Shown one piece after another: positions 35,075 to 47,377 of a stretch of 64,000 nucleotides of DNA (positions within the stretch are counted from its first letter, which is position 1; the number at the start of each line of letters is the position of its first letter). The position numbers and the translations under genes are program-made. Under the pieces are notes generated by a model that did not search any database, was not told the origin of the DNA, and worked only from the letters and a program-made list of their open reading frames with translations. The stretch comes from Channallabes apus (taxonomy: Eukaryota > Chordata > Actinopteri > Siluriformes > Clariidae). The stretch covers positions 17,921,229 through 17,985,228 of the forward strand of contig CM060104.1 in assembly GCA_030522415.1 (NCBI GenBank), written 5' to 3'.

Positions 35075-36888
35075 GAATATGAGACCGCTCCTACAGCACA
35101 TAATGCACGTATCACACAAAGCGGAAGTACTGGTTCTACTTTTCAGCAAGTGTGCGATAGACGCGTAAAACACAAACACCATTTTACATGCACGTAAACA
35201 CATAAATGTCATTGGGAATACGCATGCTTTCCCCAATGTTTATTAGGTTTTTTAAGTACAACCTGTATATAATATTGTATACTGCCTATCGTTAAAAAAA
35301 TGAAGACCATGTCTTTAAAATCAAAATGTAAATAACGAAATTACCAGTTCCTAATCCTGATCCTAGAATACCCATTTTCTTTACATGTTCCCTGTTCTAA
35401 CATACCATTTTTAATCTAAAAATGGCTCTGATTAACCAGTTTTGATTAACAGGAAACTGCAGGGTAGGGAACATGTAATCTAGAATATAGGAAGTTACAT
35501 TTCACCAGTCTTTATTTTAGCTTGTAATATTATTAGGCCGAAGGAAATGTGGCCCGACATGGTCTGGCATTTATAGAGCCATTTATAGATTTATTTTCAT
35601 GAGTTTGTTTACTTGAGATAAAGCTTAACATTTGGCAGCAGTGTCCACCTTCAAACCAGTGGGGACTTTTGGTGCCCCCTAGTGACGTGAGCACTTACAT
35701 GCATCCACGCTTTGGTTCAAATGTTAGAAACGCTTCACCCAAAAGTTGTGCTAGTGCAGATAAAACATCGTAATATGCAGTGCATTGATAATGTGTGGCC
35801 AGGCTGAGGAAACATGTGTACAACATTCAGTACATAAACCAACCAGAAAGCCAAAACATCCTGGCGTTTCTCATCGTGTTGCACTTATATCTACTTCCTG
35901 GTTTATGATCATAACCACCAAACAAATCATAAACAAACTTACTATGATCTGTGAGCACAAGCAAACTGAAAACCAATTCCTACTCCAAAAATACATGAGT
36001 TATTACTGCACCGAGATTAAATTATTTACTTGTTGTAAACCTTTAGATTTAGAACATTTCAACCATTTTATTTCCTTGATTTTAATAGAATCAGTTCTAT
36101 TTTTAAAATAAATTTCCAAATTGTACTTAAGTACTAAAAAACATCCACGGACTACAGGTTATTTGCCACTCTATGCATATATCTAAAATCTAAACCCTTT
36201 TCACAAGATGGGAAAACTCTTTCCCATCTTCCACCAATCATGTTTAAATGAGTAATACCCACAACTAGGTCAATGTAAAACTTTATTCCAGATAACAACC
36301 TTAAGCTTTTTTTTTTCTTCCATTTTTCAAAACTTGACAGATCTTAACATCATTGCAATCTAGGACAGTGCTCAAGACAAATTTCCTTCCTTTGCATACT
36401 TATCACCTCAGTGCCAGTTCCACAGTAAACTTCTCAAATCATAAATACATAAAAGGTAAGGTGCATGCATGTCTGTCTGTCTGTGCATGTACAGCACTGA
36501 GTACACAGAAACACACAGTAAACAGTTTTTGGAACTCCAAAATGTTCAGTGTATGGGGCAGTTCATATTAAAGCTGTGGTGAGTTGACCTTTTAATGCAA
36601 AATGAAATATTTGCATGGATCTCATTAACTAAATGAAATATTTGCATGGATCTCATTAACTAGCCCCATAGATCTTGTTTCTAAAGCATTATTTCTTAAA
36701 GAAGCCTATCCTGGCTATCTCTTATATAATCTCAACGAAATAACTGACAAAATATTTGAATAGATACTTGTGTTAATATTATACAAATATACACATCTTG
36801 GTATGGTTTCCTCATCTACACCTTTATACAACTGCATATGCCTTAACAGTAACCCAATGTGTTTTCTAATTAATGGGAATATTATATA

Positions 36889-37933
36889 CAGTGGAACCTC
36901 GGATTAGGAGTAACGCAGTTTACGAGTGTTCCGCAAGACGAGCAAAGATTTTTAATAAATTTTGACTTGAAAAATGAGCATTGTCTTAGTTTACGAGCAC
37001 CAAGTATCATGTATCACACATGCGCTTCTTGTTTTGACGCCGAGCATCACGTCATCACAACTGAGCCAACAGGGTTTCTCTCTTGCACAGCGGAATTGTA
37101 GGTAATTGTCTCCCCTGCTGGGTACGCACCTTGTGTGTGTGTGTGTGTGTGTAATGTGCGTGCGCGCACACATTAACGGAGAGACCGTTTTTAAAACCGT
37201 TTTAAAATTAGCAAGGAACATCGCTAGTCACACTCACGTGAGCGCATACTTACAGAATCACTGCTGTAAAGTAAAACAACAACAAAAAACTAATTAACCA
37301 GCTCACCTTTGAAAACAGTCGCGACAGAGCAGAGTTTGTGTGTTTGGGAACGTGAGAGGAGTGGGGCTGTAAAGCCAAGACCTATCATCTCCCCTGCTGG
37401 GTCTTAGTGCTTGCAGAGTTTGAGTGTGCGTGTGTCTGTGTAAGGCAGAGTGTGTGTGCGCGCACGCATGCTCAGTCACTGACACCAACATGTACACACT
37501 CGCGTTTACAGCCCCCCTTCTCTCAGGTTTCCAAACAAACACACAGCAACTCTTCTCTATTGCGATTGTTTTCAGAGGTGAGGAGCTGGTTAATTTGTTT
37601 TTTGTTGTTGTTTTACTTTACAGCTATTGTTGTTATACCGTTAGTGTGTGCACGCACATTTTACACAAACACACAGCGCCTGCGTGCACAAACGGAAACA
37701 CTTATCTGTCAGGATTTATTTTTACGTTTTTTGAAAGGTAAAGTGCAGGTTAATTTGTTTTATTTTTACTTTATATTTTGTGTTAATTATTTTTATGTAT
37801 TTTTTTTTGGGCTGTAGAATGAATAATTTGAGTTTCCATTATTTCCTATGGGAACATTAAATTAGGTTTAATGTGTTTTGGAATACAAGCCCGCTTCTGG
37901 AACGAATTATGCTCGTAATCCGAGGTTCCACTG
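36889..37933. mobile_element. 1045-bp TA-flanked mariner-like MITE
   Basis: Termini CAGTGGAACCTCGGATTA and the matching complement (TAATCCGAGGTTCCACTG) are flanked by TA. The interior carries duplicated CTCCCCTGCTGGGT blocks, GT-rich stretches and an internal inverted repeat (37262-37316 against 37563-37624). No transposase frame is present, so it is non-autonomous. A fragment of the same family's right end lies inside the hAT element at 58.23-58.30 kb. Confidence 0.88.
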
Positions 37934-38898
37934 TATTTCTATTTGATTCTCACAAATATTTCGCATTAACAAGAAGAAAATGTTGCAAAGGAAGATGTTT
38001 AACAAACAACTTCACAAATCATGATGTTAATAGGAAACCTGTAGAGTGGAGATAAGAAAAAATAAGATATGTGGTTGTGAAAACAAATACAAATATTAAA
38101 ATAAATGTGCTATCTATTTACAACTTGAAATCAGCTAAAAGAGGTTATGGTACAACACTGTACATAATACATTATTCACAAAAAAAAAAAAAAAAAACTC
38201 AAACAACATTCAAACAATCATGCTCAAAATGCATACTTACAATTTTTCCTGCATTTTCTTTTTTAAATCCACCATATTAACATCATTCTTACAACTGACA
38301 CGGGCACTCATATGGGTGCAAGATACACATGACACTTTTACAAAGAACTCCAATATGCAGATTATGAAGATGATTATGCTGTTAAAGTCCCTGAATAGTT
38401 TTCATCAAAATCTGATTATCCTCTAGGTTACTGATAGACATGCATCCTCTGTATCCATGGTTTAGACATGAGTAATAATTTAAATGGGATTTTAATGGAG
38501 TCTAATGTAAAGAGAGTTTGAAATTGTAGCTCTCTCAGTTAGGTGTATTTAGTACAGACATCATTACAAACTAAGATTATCATCAAAGCCCAAACTGAAT
38601 TTTTCTATATATTAAAATCTAGCTTTGCTTGATGAAGAAGGCAGACATGTCAACACCAGGAAATTTCCTACCTGAACATTTATTTAATCAATTTATTAAA
38701 ATTATTTTATCACATGTTCTTTTCCATCCGGTTGTATGTCATAATATCCTTGCTTCGCACACATTAACATCACAGACTAAATGATTGTACCTTGTTAACT
38801 TTTGATGTTCATCATACAGGTTACAAAAAAAAAAAAAAAAAAAAAACCCTCAATGTAGATTTACATTTATTACCTTAACAATTCTATCAGCCTGAGCT

Positions 38899-39228
38899 CA
38901 CTCACTCATCTTCTATACTGCTTTATCCTGTATTCAGGGTCGCGGGGGCCTGGAGCCTATACCAGGAGGCTTAGGGCATGAGGCGGCGTACACCCTGGAC
39001 AGGGTGCCAATCCATCGCAGGGCACACACATACACTACGGGCATTTTGGGAACACCAATCAACCTAACCTGCATATCTTTGTACTGTGGGAGGAAACCGG
39101 AGTACCTGGAGGTAACCCACCAAGCACGGTGCACACAGAGACGGGAATTGAGCCTGGCCGAGAATCGAACCCGGACCCTGGAGGTGCAAGGTGACAGTGT
39201 TAACCACTACACCACCGTGCCGCCTCAT
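38899..39228 (-). mobile_element. SINE copy with target duplication
   Basis: Minus-strand SINE bounded by CCTGAGCT (38891-38898 and 39229-39236). The head is complete, and a gap around the CATGCAAACTCC block is present. Confidence 0.92.
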
Positions 39229-39876
39229 CCTGAGCTATTCCACATAATTACTCGGTCCTGAACATAAATGTTCTGTGCTGGGTCAGGTCATTAGTTGTAG
39301 CATTTTTGATTATCGTGACACATGAGTTAAACAATCTGGTCTATTCACATACTAACTCAACCCTATTGATGAGTACCCAGTTTAGTAATTTAAATTCAAA
39401 AAGCAAACATTTTATGAGACTGAGCTGAGAAATTACTGATGTGGCTAACATGCATTTGCCTGCAAAAAAGTAAAGCATTATATGTTTTTTTTAAATCTTA
39501 TGTTGCCTTTGCCAATGACAAAAAAAAGAATCATCTCTATGAACCTGTAAATATGATTAGTATTTGATGAGCGATCAAACTGCCTGCGGCCATCACAATT
39601 TTAAACAAAGAATTTGATCTCATTCCTGTAGAAGGCGTATAGATCATAAAGTGCATTAAAATGGCCTGTCACCTTTACTGGCCCTTCACTGAATTGCCTG
39701 CTTCCTAACCGGATGTATGTGAGACAGTGTGGTGAATCAGGATAGAGCGGTTTTGAAGGGATAGAGTTTTTTTTTTTTTTTTTTAGAAAAAAAGCAAATA
39801 GTGCACAACCCCAATGGAGCTCTGACATGGAGGAAACAAACTTTGAGAAGGGGTGGCTCAGGATCTGAGGTAGTGA

Positions 39877-42800
39877 TTAGCCAACCAGTTTGCTTGTGAC
39901 TAAGGAGGACTTTCTTTGTGGCAAGTCCTGCGGAGTTGGAATGTGATCACCGGTGACAGTGCTCTTTTCTGGACCAGTTGCTGCTGGTAGTTGCTTATTC
40001 TTCATCTTCGCCTTGGCCATGTTGTAATCACCTGAATCAAAATACTTTTGCTAAAAATAAATAAATAAATAAATTTATACCATGTGTCAAAAAAGTACCA
40101 TGCCAAGTAACATGTGAAATTATATCTCTAACACCATACAGCTACCTACTCCTTTCTGAAGTCTTTTCATCAAAAAGTCGGATCCTCCTGGCTTCTGACC
40201 CAAATTAGGATACTTTGCTTTTAGTTTGGCCTCCTCTGTTCTCACAGGGTTTGAGTTAGGGTCTTGAGATTCCTGCACAAAAAAGCATGGTATAATGGAG
40301 GCCTGGGACAACAACATTATACACATGTTTAATACACGTGCTTTATTGACTGAAGGAACAGAACTCATGGAATGTGAATCACACCCACACTGGAAACTGA
40401 TAGTTCCTCTAAAAGGTGTATGATCTGGATAATATTTACTCCATGGGACACCATAACAGCTTTATATATAAAACACACACTGTTTTTTAAATCTCACAAT
40501 GACCAGTCATCTAAATAATGATTTACACTTCTCATTGCCCACCCCCCCTTTTTTTTGTATACTTTTTGTAGCACATTCATTAAACAGGCTTGAGATAGTT
40601 ATAAGCACCTACTCATCATGAAAGACTGGGACTCATGAAATGGCAGAAATATGTAGATGCTTATTTAAGGTTTTAATATTATTATTATTATTATTATTAC
40701 TACTGTTATGGAAAGATCATTAGCCTGACCTTCAAATCTGAAAAGCCTGACTTCACAGGCATTCCGATCAAGACTGTGCATGTTGCATTTTATCGTACAA
40801 CAGCAATTTGTTTTACTGGAAAATGAGAGCATGTCCCAAAAACTTAAAAATTAACACACTTTAATTTGAAAAGATAAGAGAGAACAAAAGAAACTGTAAT
40901 CATGTAAATGATATTACATTTTCCTAAAAAGCTGTCTTTTCCACTATGTATGGAGACATTTGGGACACCCAGTCCTTCACTAAACAAATGCATAAGGTTG
41001 AGTGAATCAATGTCCAAATTACCGCACTGTTTTTTAAATGTTAAAAAGTCACACTGTAATTGACCCAGAACACAAACTAAATGACCTTTTTTTCAATATC
41101 AGTAAGTAAATGATAAAGTAAATGATCCTGTGGTTTGCACATTGGTAAGACAATAAAAAATTTTTTTTTAAAAAGATTACTTCATATTTGGAATCATACT
41201 CTTACAAGGCATTTTTACGAAGTCATCACAAGTGTACAAAGAAAGAAGACAACACCCCAGACAAACAGGTACAGCTAAGGCATTCACCTCAGTGACGGTA
41301 TCTCGAATGATCTATTACACCTTGCCTAGAATTTATGAGTCACAGCAAGTGTAGAAAACATAAACCATGGTGGATGTTGCTTGCAAGTGAAATTACTTAG
41401 AAATCTTACTTAGAAATCTGCATAGACAATGATGGAAACAGTGATGTAAAACTTCAAGATTAATTTAGCCTGAACATGAAGCACATAAATCCTCCAAATG
41501 CTAAGAAAAGTCAAAGTCAGATTGTAGCATAGACGTGTTTATCTACAAGTGCAAACATGCGTGACTCGAAGCCTAACAGTGCAATGGTCTGGGGGAAAAA
41601 TAGCTCTCTCTTCCTGCCTTCCATCTGTCTAAAATACAAGCTAAGCAAACACTCATTTCCATTTATACCTTTCTACATTAGCTCATTTGGCCTGACACTG
41701 GCTGGTTGCAGTATGGTTTACCTTTCATTTGGGCTGTAAACTGTAAGTCACGGGGGTTGTGTTAAATTGAATGCAGTAAAGCGTTTTCTATTTACCATTC
41801 TGACTTTCATTTGCTGCCCTCTACTGGACAAAACACGTACTTGAGTGTCACGAACTTTGCTATATTACTCATGATCAAGTCTACATTGCAATGTTTGTAC
41901 TTCTGTCAAGATGATGGCAACTGACCAAAATGAATGAAAGAATATTTAGTTTTTATTAGCCAGTAGTTTAAATACCCATAGCAGTAAAAACATTTACTTT
42001 TGCTGAGGGGCGAGGGAAAAAAACAGCTTGGTCTAACCAGCTACTAAAAGACAAGACAAGCTGGTCAGACTTGATAATTTTTATTGCAGAGTAAGTTGTT
42101 CTTCAGCTTACTTATTAATGACTAATCCGATCAATTAGTTAGAAGTAATCTAAATTGCCTGATTGCTGTGTTAATTATTTAAAATGTAGCCAAACAAGAC
42201 CAGTAGTAATTAAGAAACTCTTTCCTTTCTACCAGCTTGGTCGGATTACAATGCATGCTGGGTTGCTCAGACCAAGCTGAATGTTATATTAACTTGCATT
42301 ATATGATAGAAATCTAAACATTAAGTATATTATTTTACTTCCACCCTTATCCAGCACCAGGTGGTCTCTGCTTTCGCATGAAACAACACAACGCTGTAAT
42401 GTGTGCGTTTAAGTTGTGATCTTGCCTGCAGAATTGTAAACCAATAAGCAAAACAGACAGGACCTCACACACACTGCAAAGTTAAAGCAGCCCAGTCCTA
42501 TAAATGACATGGATCAGATGCATGACCTCTCCTGATACCCTGCTGGGAATAAACCAAACCTAATTAAAACTAGGACCATAAAATGTACATGCATATTCAT
42601 TAGACTGATATCACACACTTAGGGCCTGCTATAGAATGGAGGCCTGTCGTGTATCAGTGATTTGCATGGTGATGTCTGAAAACAGCGGATACTCGCACTG
42701 CTACAACCATGTTCAGACCCGACGCTAAACTCCTGCACATTAGCTTATTTTACCTCAGCAAACTCATACAATATATCTTTTTTGAAAGCCACCAACCCAT

Positions 42801-43019
42801 ACAGCTTCATAACCACAGCAGTGATACAGTTTCAACGCTTATCGTCCAGGATAGCTAACACACCAGGCTAGTTTTAGCCGCTGTTTGCTAACAGACACAA
42901 CATTTTAGCCGAATCAGTGCTAGCTTGTTAAACATGGCTAGCTGAATAGCCTTCTAAACGCCCACCTGTGTCTCACCGCACTCTCCCGATAACGTCTCGG
43001 TATCCTGGTTATCTGACAT
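39877..43019 (-). CDS. ensa: Alpha-endosulfine, PP2A-B55 inhibitor (3 exons)
   Basis: Coding exons, in transcript order, are 43019-42966 (18 codons, [10 protein letters not shown]...), 40272-40150 (41 codons) and 40050-39877 (57 codons plus TAA), all phase 0 with GT/AG borders, giving 116 aa. Exon 2 carries [20 protein letters not shown]; exon 3 opens with [15 protein letters not shown]. The FDSGDY core is the endosulfine motif: its serine (residue 65) is the Greatwall/MASTL target that turns the protein into a PP2A-B55 inhibitor at mitotic entry. A C-terminal [11 protein letters not shown] holds the PKA-type site (Ser108). FLMKR and KSSLVTSK match ENSA rather than its paralogue ARPP19, and linkage to mcl1 and hormad1 supports this. 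Length is normal for the family (about 110-121 aa). The first intron is about 2.7 kb. The N-terminus diverges from mammals, as is usual for this family. Confidence 0.93.
40273..42965 (-). other. ensa intron 1
   Basis: An intron of 2693 bp. It contains a (TTA)n run near 40680 and a candidate 259-bp MITE at 42024-42282. No other coding sequence is seen. Confidence 0.85.
42024..42282. mobile_element. Candidate small MITE in ensa intron 1
   Basis: Imperfect inverted termini: CAGCTTGGTCTAACCAGC on the left, and on the right CAGACCAAGCTG preceded by GCTGGGTTGCT. Interior copies of AAGCTGGTCAGACTTG and CCAGCTTGGTCGG repeat the motif. No target duplication is obvious. Confidence 0.45.
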
Positions 43020-43514
43020 CGCTGGCCAACTTCTAAGGAAAACGAGAAGTACGAAGCTTGCAAGAGAAAACTGTGGCGTTTCCAGGATAATTCGCCCGCC
43101 CACGCTTTACTGACTGCGGCTAACCGTGCAGCCTTTCGCCAGAGCAGCTAGGAAACCTCTCAGAAATCCCTATTCGCTGCTTTTACACACGCTGTGGTAA
43201 CTGTTACCGAGCAGTTCTAAGATGAGGAAAAAGAGGACTGGGGAATTATCCAAGTGCACCAACCATAATTACCCTACTGGAAAGTCCTGGTGACCACTTA
43301 TTATTTATTATGCGCTAAAAAAAAAAAAGCCCCCTGACACGGATTTGCCCGCTTACATAATTGCTATAAAATTACATCACAACATATATTTTAAATCTTT
43401 ATTATGATCAAACCCGAGGATATATTAAAAAAAGGTTTGAGACTAGTTTTGTAACTAGGGTTGGGTAGCATATTGTTTCTTTTACGATATCGATGCCAAG
43501 TCGATACTTTTAAA

Positions 43515-44676
43515 CAGAGGTGAAAAGTAATGAATTACATTTACTCGCATTACTGTAATTGAGTAGCGACTATGATTTAAAATGTAGTGAAGTACAATAC
43601 GTTAAACAAAACATACTTAAGTAAAATTACAGATTTTAAAAACTACATTAAAAGTGTACTTCTACTTTTTAATGTAGTTTTTAAAATCTGTAATTTTACT
43701 TAAGTATGTTTTGTTTAACGTATTGTACTTCACTACATTTTTTAATGTAGTTTTTAAAATCTGTAATTTTACTTAAGTATGTTTTGTTTAACGTATTGTA
43801 CTTCACTACATTTTAAATCATAGTCGCTACTGAGTAAAAAATAAATGAATGAAAATGAAAAATAATACACGGCGGCACGGTGGTGTAGTGGCAAGCACTC
43901 TCGCCTTGCACCTCCAGGGTCTGGGTTCGATTCCCCGGCCAGGCTCGATTCCCGTCTCTGTGTGCATGGAGTTTGCATGTTCTCCCCGTGCTTGGTGGGT
44001 TTCCTCCGGTTTCCTCCCACAGTCCAAAGATATGCAGGTTAGGCTAAATGGCGTTCCCAAATTGCCCGTAGTGTGTGAATGGATGGGTGAATGGGTGTGT
44101 GTGTGCCCTGCGATGGATTGGCACCCTGTCCAGGGTGTACCCTGCCTTGTGCCCGAAAGCCTCCTGGGATAGACTCCAGGCCCCCCGCGACCATGATCAC
44201 AGGATAAAGCGGTATAGAAGATGAATGAATGAAAAATAATACAAATAATACAACTGGGAAGGAAAAAAATTGCACCCCGGAAACCACTGCACTGATTGAT
44301 TGATGGAGAACAAACACGATAAATTCACAAGAATGACGGAGACGGATAAAATAGATGTCAGTGATGCAGACCCAGCTGAAAGTGAAATGCCAACAAATAC
44401 TTATGAAGCAAACCCCTGGTCATATTTAAGTGACCACTTTGATTTCAAGCACAACAAAGGGAACAGATTTGTTATGCAAGGGTGTTCCATCCCCCATCCC
44501 ACTCCCGCTGTTAAAAAAAAAAACTTTTACTCTGAGTAAATCTTTTAATAAGCTACTTTTTACTTTTACTTGAGTAAATTTTTATAAGGGTAACTTTACT
44601 TGTACTTTAGTAAAAGTTGACTAAAGTAACAGTACTTTTACTTGAGTACAAAATTTTATTCCTCTTTCCACCTCCG
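43515..44676 (+). mobile_element. hAT-family derivative with 8-bp target duplication
   Basis: Imperfect termini CAGAGGTGAAAAGTAATGAA and the complement of CCTCTTTCCACCTCCG are bounded by CTTTTAAA (43507-43514 and 44677-44684). Inside at 44304-44539 a frame reads MMENKHDKFTRMTETD... NPWSYLSDHFDFKHNKGNRF, which resembles the N-terminal BED-finger region of hAT transposases. The rest of the transposase is deleted. A 75-bp block is present once inverted and twice direct (43581-43815). A SINE sits at 43870-44229. Confidence 0.85.
43870..44229 (+). mobile_element. Full-length SINE inserted in the hAT derivative
   Basis: Plus-strand, nearly complete copy: head CGGCGGCACGGTGGTGTAGT, B-box-like GGTTCGATTCCC, body, and tail (GAAT)n. 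The duplication TGAAAAATAATACA is at 43856-43869 and 44230-44243. It is a good reference copy for the family in this window. Confidence 0.95.
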
Positions 44677-45542
44677 CTTTTAAACCGGTAACGGTGCCTA
44701 TAAACTATGGAGCGATATCGCGGACAATATTCAAATGCAATTGCAAATTGCATTTGCAATTGCGTTTCCCATATGTGGACGCACAAAGTGTGCCATAATT
44801 CAAATGCAATTGCAAACTTTGCATTACCATTTGCTGATTCGCCTTTGTGAACGTACACAGACTGCCAAATTTCAAATGAAAAAACAAAGTCCATTTGTAT
44901 TTCCCAGGTCTTACACGTCATGAACCGGTCATATTTAAATAGCAAAATCAATCACCACGTTTGCTTTTTCACTTTCTCTGCGCCGCGCGTCAAGCCGGCC
45001 AAAATTCAAACGCAATCGCTAATCCATTTGCAATTGCATTTCCAACGCGTTACACAGAAACCTGTCAATCAGCGTCAGGGGCGGGTCTATACTGTGGGGC
45101 GGGATTGTATGGGGAGTGACGTCACTCGCACTCGCCGACCAAGAGGGGGATATTTGAGCACTGGAGGTGAACCGAGATTATCTCATTTGTTTATCAAGAA
45201 ATAAACACACAAAAATGACAAATCGCATATTTTCTTGCTCCGGAGTGGACAGAGAAGTTTTTACAAATAAAAATATTTTTAGATCTTCTCCTGTTACAGC
45301 CTGCTGGAGCTAAATCTTTCAGAAACGCTGCGTACCGGTGTTATGCGCTAAAAAGCCTCCCTGCCACGGAATGCACCCCCCTCCCCAACATAACCTCTAT
45401 CACATATTATATTACAACATAAATTAATAGGTTTATGATTTACAAATTGCACCAAACGAATTTGATTATAAAATAATCTATATATAAAAAAACACATGTA
45501 GTATAGGGGGAAAATATATTAATTATATATTATTTTCATGTA

Positions 45543-47377
45543 CAACCCCTGGCAAAAATTCTGGAATCACCCCCCTCAGAAGATGTTCATTCAAATGTTT
45601 AATTGTGTAGAAAAAAAACAAGCACATACATGCCACAAAACTATTTTCACTCAGCAATCCAAACTTCTGGCTGTATAAAACACTTAAAAAAAACAAAGAA
45701 AGATAACTATAGTCAACGACAACTGTTTTAACAACTCAAACAGAGGAAAAAAATATGGAATCACCAAATAAAAACACTACTTGTACTTTGTTGTACCACC
45801 TCTGGCTTTTATAACAGCTTGAATTCTCTGAGGCCTGGATTTAACTAATGTCAAACAGTAGACTTCATCAGTCTGTCTCCAGCTTTGTCTTATTGCAGTT
45901 GCCAGATCAGCTTTGCAGGTTGGAGCCATGTCGTGGACCATTTTCTTTCATTTCCACCACAGATTTTCAATTGGATTAAGGTCCGGACTATTTGCAGGCC
46001 ATGCCATTGACATTATATGTATTTCCTGTAGGAATGTTTTCACAGATTTTGCCCTATGGCACGATGCATTATCATCCTGAAAAATGATGCTACCATCACC
46101 AAACATCCTTTCAATTGATGGAATAAGAAAAGTGTCCAAAATCTCAACATAAACATAAACTTGTGCATTTATAGAAGATGTAATGATTGTCATGTCTCCC
46201 ATACCTTTACCTGACATACAACCCCATATCAATAATATATGGGGTCAGGGGTAGCTCAGTGGTTAAGGCATTGGACTACGGTTCAGAAGATCCCAGGTTC
46301 AAACCCCACAACCACCAAGTTGCCACTGTTGGGCCCTTGAGCAAGGCCCTTAACCCTCAACTGCTCAGATGTGTAATGAGATAAAAATGTAAGTCGCTCT
46401 GGATAAGAGCGTCTGCCAAATGCCTAAATGTAAATGTAAATGTAATAATGATTGTGAAAATTTGCATGTTTTCTTCAGGCAGTTGTCTTTATAAATTTCA
46501 TTGGAACGGCACCAAACAAAAGTTCCAGCATCATCACCCTGCGCAATGCAGATTCGTGATTCATCACTGAATCTAACTCTCATCCAGTCATCCGCAGTCC
46601 AAGATTGTCTTTCTTTAGCCCACTGAACCCTTGTTTTTTTCTGTTTAGATGTTAATGATGGTTTTCTTTTGGCTTTTCTGTATGTAAATCCCATTTCTTT
46701 TAGGCGATTTCTTACTGTCCGTTCACAGACATTGACTCCACTTTCTGCCCATTTGTTCCTCATTTGTTTTGTTGTGCATTTTCTGTTTTCAAGTCATATT
46801 GCTTTAAGTTTTCTGTCTTGGCACTTTGATGTCTTTCTTGGTCTACCAGTACGCTTCCCTTTTACAACCTTTCCATTTGATTTGTACTTGGTCCAGATTT
46901 TAGACACAGCTGACTGGGAACAACCAACATCTTTTGCAACATTCCATGAAGATTTACCTTCTTCAAGAAGTTTGATAATTCTCTCCTTTGTTTCAACTGA
47001 CATCTCTCGTGTTGGAGCTATGAGTTATGTGAATCATCTTGGTTCAACACATCCCTAATGTGTGCAAGCACTCTTTTTTAACTGTAGACTAATTAGCAGT
47101 TGTAGAAATGCAAAGTGCATGGTGATTCCATATTTTTTTTCCTCAGATTTGTGTGATTCCATATTTTTTTCCCTCTGTTTGAGCTGTTAAAACAGTTGTC
47201 GTTGACTATAGTTATCTTTCTTTGTTTTTTTTTTAAAGTGTTTTATACAGCCATAAGTTTGAATTGTTGAGTGAAAATAGTTTTGTGGCATGTATGTGCT
47301 TGTTTTTTTTCTACACAATTAAACATTTGAATGAACATCTTCTGAGAGGGGTGATTCCAGAATTTTGCCAGGGGTTG
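45543..47377 (-). mobile_element. Tc1 element inside the foldback loop
   Basis: Termini CAACCCCTGGCAAAAATTCT and its complement, flanked by TA. The minus-strand transposase is broken into blocks: MSVETKERIIKLLEEGKSSW (from 47003), GRPRKTSK hook, VRFSDESRICIAQGD (first D), MIWGCMSGKGMGDM, FQDDNASCHRAK (second D) and SPDLNPIENLWW (E). A V-SINE at 46241-46444 interrupts the frame just before the MIWGCMS block. TCACCAAATAAAAACACTAC-type subterminal DNA is at both ends. Confidence 0.92.
46241..46444 (+). mobile_element. V-SINE (DANA/HE1-like) inserted in the Tc1 transposase
   Basis: The tRNA-like head has an A box region (GTAGCTCAGTGGTTAAGGC) and a B box (GGTTCAAACCC, 46296-46306), then the conserved core GGGCCCTTGAGCAAGGCCCT and the LINE-derived tail GTCGCTCTGGATAAGAGCGT ... 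CTGCCAAATGCC and (TGTAAA)n. This layout is that of fish V-SINEs. Confidence 0.92.

Noticed and set aside
35051..35236. Minus-strand open frame upstream of mcl1
   Set aside because: Cys-rich peptide with no domain, overlapping the probable mcl1 promoter; no support as a gene.
37303..37817. Overlapping open frames with cysteine- and histidine-rich peptides
   Set aside because: They lie wholly inside the TA-flanked MITE and come from GT-rich DNA.
43870..44229. Open frame with Val/Cys-rich peptide (starts MKMKNNTRRHGG)
   Set aside because: It is SINE sequence; the same peptides recur at every SINE copy in the window.
46241..46320. Possible tRNA gene (A and B boxes)
   Set aside because: The head is followed directly by a V-SINE core and tail, so this is a retroposon, not a working tRNA gene.
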